DNA from: Dryococelus australis
Lineage: Eukaryota > Arthropoda > Insecta > Phasmatodea > Phasmatidae
Direction: 5' to 3'
DNA: 64,000 nucleotides
Assembly: GCA_029891345.1 (NCBI GenBank)
Contig: CM056993.1
Span: 109,111,800 to 109,175,799, forward strand
This document shows, one piece after another, positions 59,620 to 64,000 of this stretch. The translations under genes and the position numbers were made by a program. Within the stretch, counting starts at the first letter, position 1. Each line of letters starts with the position of its first letter. The notes beneath the pieces are model-generated. The model had not been told where the DNA came from. It did no database searches and saw only the letters and a program-made list of their open reading frames with translations.

Positions 59620-59791
59620 GAACCGATGAGGGTTATTGGGGTAAGTATGGAGCAGCGCGGAATGCAAGGGCAGAGGAAACGGGAGACCCTCGAGTAAACC
59701 CGCCGAAAATCTGGCAGTGACCCTGCCGGGGATTAAACCCCGTTAGCCTTCGTGGGAGACGAGCAGGTTAACCGCTCAGTCACCGGGGCCC
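59620..59791 (-). repeat. tRNA-derived SINE (inverse)
   Basis: Inverse B box GCCGGGGATTAAACCCCG and inverse A box CCGCTCAGTCACCGGGGCC at the right. Body GTATGGAGCAGCGCGGAATG, GGAAACGGGAGACCCTCGAG. Converges on the plus-strand SINE about 250 bp away. Confidence 0.87.
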
Positions 59792-60206
59792 CACTTCCAA
59801 AGAGACACTGAATTCGGTCGGTACCGATTCCAACAGTTTTTGTGATTGTTATAAGAACAGACTGATGAAGTGTATACGTAAGTGTCGTGTATTGAATTGG
59901 AAATTAAAAAAAGAAACTATACAGTATCATCATTTTCAAATGAAAAAGTAAATACCCCATCTAATGCAACATAACACTATTCTTAATGCATAATTTGTAT
60001 GAACTCTCTAAAAAAAATACGCACAGAAATACATTTAAAATTTTGACTCAATTCTTGTAAAAGTAGCAGTAGATACGTCTTCATAGATGTTATTACGAGA
60101 AGAATGTCAGTTAGGAAGGCATGGTCCTTTCTGTACACTCTCTTCTCAGTGTGTTGCACACGCGTGTTTGGTGTTCATGTAGGACATTCGCTTACGTGTT
60201 GATAAA
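59792..60206. other. No recognised feature
   Basis: AT-rich spacer. No gene or repeat was identified. Confidence 0.4.
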
Positions 60207-60627
60207 GGCTCTTCAGGATAAGGAGAGCACTTTTGAAATCAACCTTAGAAGAAAATACTGCCCCTCCCTGCATATATTTGAACGGGCGCACTGAGTGACA
60301 TGCGCCCAGTAAAGTTGGTAACGATGGATGGGAAGTAGTTCCGTATCTTAACGTCGAATAAAAAGTGCTAGGCAACCATTTCTGATAGTTTAGATTATTT
60401 CTTTCGCTTTGTGGTTTTTTAATGCATCGAAGTGTAAAAATGAGCAGATTTGTAAAGTATTTACTTTATTAATAATTTCACTGTTTTATTTGACTCATGC
60501 ATGAATAAAATGACTAGGCCCATAGCAATGTCAATTGTACAATAGGGTGGAGGAATGTACAACGTGCATACAAGAAGATCTTATGCAGGGCTTTCAAAGG
60601 TGCTCATTTTACCATGAACAGCCTATA
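60207..60627 (+). mobile_element. MITE family A, copy 8
   Basis: Starts GGCTCTTCAGGATAAGGAGA, carries TTAACGTCGAATAAAAAGTG, ends CTCATTTTACCATGAACAGC. Confidence 0.88.
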
Positions 60628-61331
60628 CAAAACGTATTTTACAAAAATTTTATCGCTCGTATAATTACGGAAACATTAATATGTATAGACTGAACGAAGC
60701 CACGAGCAATTTAAACACTCTAAGGAGAACACGTGGAGCGAAGAAGTGGCCTACCTAATCTAACCTAAACCGGTTTGTGCTTGGTCTGGTTTGGGAGCAT
60801 ATACAAGATGTATCCGGGCGATGTTAAAACTATCAGCACTGATGGAGGACATCAGTATGCATTTGAAACGGGGAATCCCGGTTCGAAAAATTTCTCTGTC
60901 AAACGTCACGACCAAAAGAGTGCTGTGATGCCTATTACAGTGTCATACGACAACGGCAGGGATGTCGTGGAAGAATACGCCACAATTAATGGCATATGGT
61001 AAAGTGCTAACATCGCCTTGAATTCTGCAAACCAGGACAAACATCCTTGCTAGCCGGGAATCGAACTCGGTGCCTGGAGGGTTGAAGTTAAGCCTGATAA
61101 CCCCAATGCCACGAGTCTGCCAACATGTCCTGTATTAGGCGTAGTACAGCCCAAAGGGTGGGGAACGTACACTTAACTAATGCAAGGTGTATGTGATGCG
61201 GTGTGTCTGTCGACGTGGTGGGTCCTGAGGTACGAGTTTTGGCCGACTGCAGTCTGTGTTTACACGCGGGCGAGTGTACTTGATCAGTATGAATCGGAGT
61301 GCGTAGCATATGGATATACAGGATGATTCGG
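60628..61331. other. No gene; inverse tRNA-like segment at about 61046-61120
   Basis: GCCGGGAATCGAACTCGG (inverse B box) followed about 45 bases later by ACCCCAATGCCACGAGTCTG (inverse A-box-like) suggests a decayed SINE head on the minus strand. A 75-codon plus-strand frame at 60775-61002 has no recognised motif. Confidence 0.4.
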
Positions 61332-61655
61332 AATTAGACCGACAAACTTCGGGAGTGGATTCTTCATGAAAAAGTAAAAAGAAAACATATGTGACACATT
61401 ATATCTTAACCGAATATTAAGGGAGATATGAGCCCTTAGAAAAACCAGGTTTGAAACCGTATTTGTGCAAAATGTCGGTAACGAACTAAAATACGATTAC
61501 AACTTTCGGAACATTTTTTGCACAAATACGGTTTAAAATCTGGTTTTTTAAGGGCTCAGACCTCCCTTCATATTTGGTTTAGGTTTGAAGTCTCACATAT
61601 GTTTTCCTTTTACTTTTTCATGAAGAATCGCCTCCCGAAGTTTGTCGGTCTAATT
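61332..61655. repeat. 324-bp foldback built from the 5' end of a mariner-like element
   Basis: The left arm (61332-61478) begins AATTAGACCGACAAACTTCG. The right arm (61510-61655) ends in its inverse complement, CGAAGTTTGTCGGTCTAATT. Matching continues inward through TTCATGAAAAAGTAAAAAG, ACATATGT, GAGCCCTTA and GTATTTGTGCAAAA, about 146 bases per arm with a ~31-base loop. The right arm runs directly into a DUF4817-type coding fragment, so the arm is a mariner 5' leader that has been copied in reverse next to itself. Confidence 0.85.
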
Positions 61656-61742
61656 GATAACCACCCTGTGGTGTTTGTGTACGGACAAGCTAACGGATAC
61701 AGTAGGGAAACAGCACGACTGTATAGGGCATGCCAACACTAA
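61644..61742 (+). pseudogene. Mariner-clade transposase N-terminus (DUF4817-type helix-turn-helix) fragment
   Basis: The frame reads PVVFVYGQANGYSRETARLY then RACQH and a stop. The 'VFVYGxANGNxREAxRLYRxR' pattern is the start of the DUF4817 DNA-binding domain found at the N-terminus of arthropod mariner-like transposases, the same clade as the C-terminal fragment at 16342-16776. Only about 30 codons remain before decay. The missing C-terminal part is not found downstream. Confidence 0.8.
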
Positions 61743-64000
61743 TTTTGTTGTAACGTTTGACTGAGACTTTTCCAGATTTGAGTTCCCTATCTCAAATATG
61801 TGCTAGTGGCCTTTCGCATCATCCCTAAAAGTTTGTAACATTGCCCCCAGGGGGGCCCCCCGGGGGAGAGGAGAGACGACTAACAACTACTTTGCGAGGA
61901 AGGGGAGGCGACAAGGTCATCACAATGAGGGGGGGGGCAGGTAAACTAGAACCAGTTTTGTGTCCCCCGAGTCAAGGCTTTGGTGGGAAGAAACACTGTG
62001 AAGTGAATGTCATTTCACACGGTCAAATATTTATTGGATTCTATCATTTGAATTTAATTTATTGAACGAAAAAAATAAAAAATTTGCTTCATTTGCTTTT
62101 CAGCGGATTGCATTTAATAAGCTTCCAAGTCTCCACAGGAAAATTTACCACAAACTTCCTAAAGAAACCAGTTTAAAAAATACCAAAAGTAAATTTTTAT
62201 AAGTATCTACGACTCGTGCACGACACGAAAATAATTGGTTAAAAACCAACTAATATTCTTCGTTTTACTGTACATTTTCGTTTTAAAAAATACGCATACT
62301 TATTTTGTAAAAACTTTAAATGTGCGCAAACAACTCTGTTGTTATGATGTTACTGTCATTAATACACTCAGAAAAGCTGTGATAAAGCGATTTTAATTTT
62401 GAATTCAAAAAAAATATAGAACATGCTCCAAAATAAAATCTTGAAGAAAAAAGAGAAATTCAAGAAACTGAAAGAGAAATTGACCGCAATTATAACTTTT
62501 TATGACGTCATACAGAATTCAATAACTCGAATTCAATAAAAATCGAAGGTAATTTGAAGAAACATTTGACCGTGTGAAAATGCCTTACTAGCCCCGCGGA
62601 CGTGCTCCATCGCAGAGGGACGCCCCTCACAGAGGCACAATCTTCATTCTTTTTTTAATGTGCCGGGAGTCGATTAACGTCATGAGTAGTAGGGTAATGG
62701 GAAGTCTGGCGCAAGGGCGTGGGGCGGCGAAACTCGGAGCCGAGAAAAATTTCCTTTTTTCCCTAAACATGTCCCCTTTTCGCTCAAAATCGACTAAATT
62801 TTCCTAAAAATGTCCCTTTTTGTTTGAAGATTTCCCTTTTCTCACTAAAAAAAATCTTTTTTTTTCATAAATATTTCCAGTTTTCCCCTTAAAAAAGCAC
62901 CGAGCCCCTCATTTGAAAGAGCGAGCCTCAGAAAGGCTATGCTTGGAATTATTATTGATCACGCTATTACAAGAGATAATAAAGAGGGCGAGAAGTTGGT
63001 GCGTTCGGAAAATACCAGTGAATCAAAAATCACAGATACAAATGATTCCTTAAGCGGTGATTTACATTAATGCCAGAAATACATAATATACCGCTTTTAA
63101 CAGAAAGGAATCAAAATAAAATTATATTAACAGCAAAGAGTATAGATGTAAAAGTCACAAATGAATATTCCATAACGGAGTTTACCACTTTCATTTCGAT
63201 TGGTTGAAATTCTAACTAAAGTATTTCGATCGGTGGAAATAGTGGTTTAAACCAGATAAGTATTATTAGTCACCTATTAATTTAAGAACATGGCACGTAA
63301 CAAAAACACAGAGTGTTAATAGTTAAATTAATGAATTATAGAAACAGTGACCCAAAAAAAATTATTTTACCTTGCTTTACACAAAAATGCGAAAATAAAA
63401 TTTGGTGCTGGAAAGTACACAAAGGTCTTTGCCATGGAAACAAAAATATCCCCAGAAAGGGAAAACAAGTTTACAAAAATACAGTAAAAATTAAGCAAGT
63501 ACTAAAAAACGGAACAGAAGGAGTCAGTCTGCAGGAGTCAGTCGGCAGGAGTCAGTCGTCTGCTTTAAGTGTCACCATGAGTTCAACCCGACCGAAGATA
63601 ACATGAGGACGAAATATATTTTAAAATTTTAAAAATCTGTTTTCGGACGGGGTAGCGATGATCAATTTCGTACGGTGGGTGTGGTGCGTGCGGTGCTAAG
63701 TGCAGTGCCGATTGCGGTGCATGCAGATATCGTAATGTTATTTCAATGTATCGCCTTACTCAAACTGTATGGGGCCAATGCTGTAATACCTCATCGCGTT
63801 AAAATAACTCTTCGTACAGGCCGGTCACTAATGCCGACGAGCATTTAGACCATATGTGAAAGCTCGGTCGCAGAATCTACACTGGCGACAACCAGGTAGC
63901 GATGATGCAGGTCGCGGCTCCATGTTAGTTGAGGTCGAGGGCAGGCCTTCGTAGTCGCAATTCATCTTCGTGGTATGACGAGAGAGGGCTTCCAAATCGA
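61743..64000. other. No gene; low-complexity patches
   Basis: Notable patches are a near-palindromic G/C run at about 61849-61869, a T/C-rich segment with a repeated TTTCCCTTTT theme at 62745-62895, and three copies of GCAGGAGTCAGTC-like 12-mers at 63520-63560. The 97-codon plus-strand frame at 63313-63606 is K/N-rich and unrecognised. Confidence 0.4.

Noticed and set aside
1..64000. CRISPR arrays, operons, phage or bacterial contamination
   Set aside because: No regularly spaced direct repeats of CRISPR type and no closely packed prokaryotic ORFs. Intron signals, SINEs and arthropod transposons are found throughout.

Overview
This is a gene-poor, AT-rich, repeat-dense animal nuclear window. 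Exons have GT/AG junctions, there are no operons, and tRNA-derived SINEs and miniature inverted-repeat transposons (MITEs) are abundant. It is most likely an insect. Peptides read through the SINE copies (motifs such as NERAGETGD, TNGIVRHDSH, RPGIEPG) are of the kind I recall from stick-insect gene predictions, notably Dryococelus australis. The phasmid assignment is from memory and was not tested.

Only one host gene is supported. On the minus strand, two exons encode the start of a CRAL-TRIO (Sec14-like) lipid-carrier protein related to alpha-tocopherol transfer proteins. The ATG exon is 27142-27304 and the next exon is 4135-4291. Their phases fit (1 + 2), and an intron of about 22.85 kb lies between them. 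The rest of the gene lies beyond the left edge. A GC-richer segment at 41.8-42.2 kb with a good minus-strand donor is a possible untranslated first exon.

Inside that intron, on the opposite strand (10.8-16.0 kb), lies a broken but still intron-bearing gene. It fuses a Mutator-like transposase domain to a YqaJ (lambda-exonuclease-type) nuclease domain. A mariner fragment with long inverted repeats lies just beyond it (16.2-16.9 kb), and a Tc1 fragment lies next to the 4.1 kb exon.

The most unusual element is at 49.16-53.50 kb. Long inverted repeats enclose a decayed minus-strand coding region of an uncharacterised, multicopy metazoan protein type. It has a nuclease-like IDGMS...HAFT-CD arrangement and a C-terminal TSO1/CXC-like cysteine cluster. 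A hAT transposase C-terminus lies next to it, and its reading frame ends inside a MITE. Further right are a ~286-bp tandem array (56.5-58.7 kb) split by a MITE, and a 324-bp foldback made from a mariner 5' end (61.3-61.7 kb).

Across the window I count at least 13 MITEs sharing a GGCTGTTCAC...GTGAGCAC terminus: eight of family A, all in the same orientation, three of B and two of B2. There are also three copies of family C, two of D and several singletons. MITE and SINE labels (A, B, B2, C, D) are local names used only here. Everything was read by eye; no alignment or database search was run.
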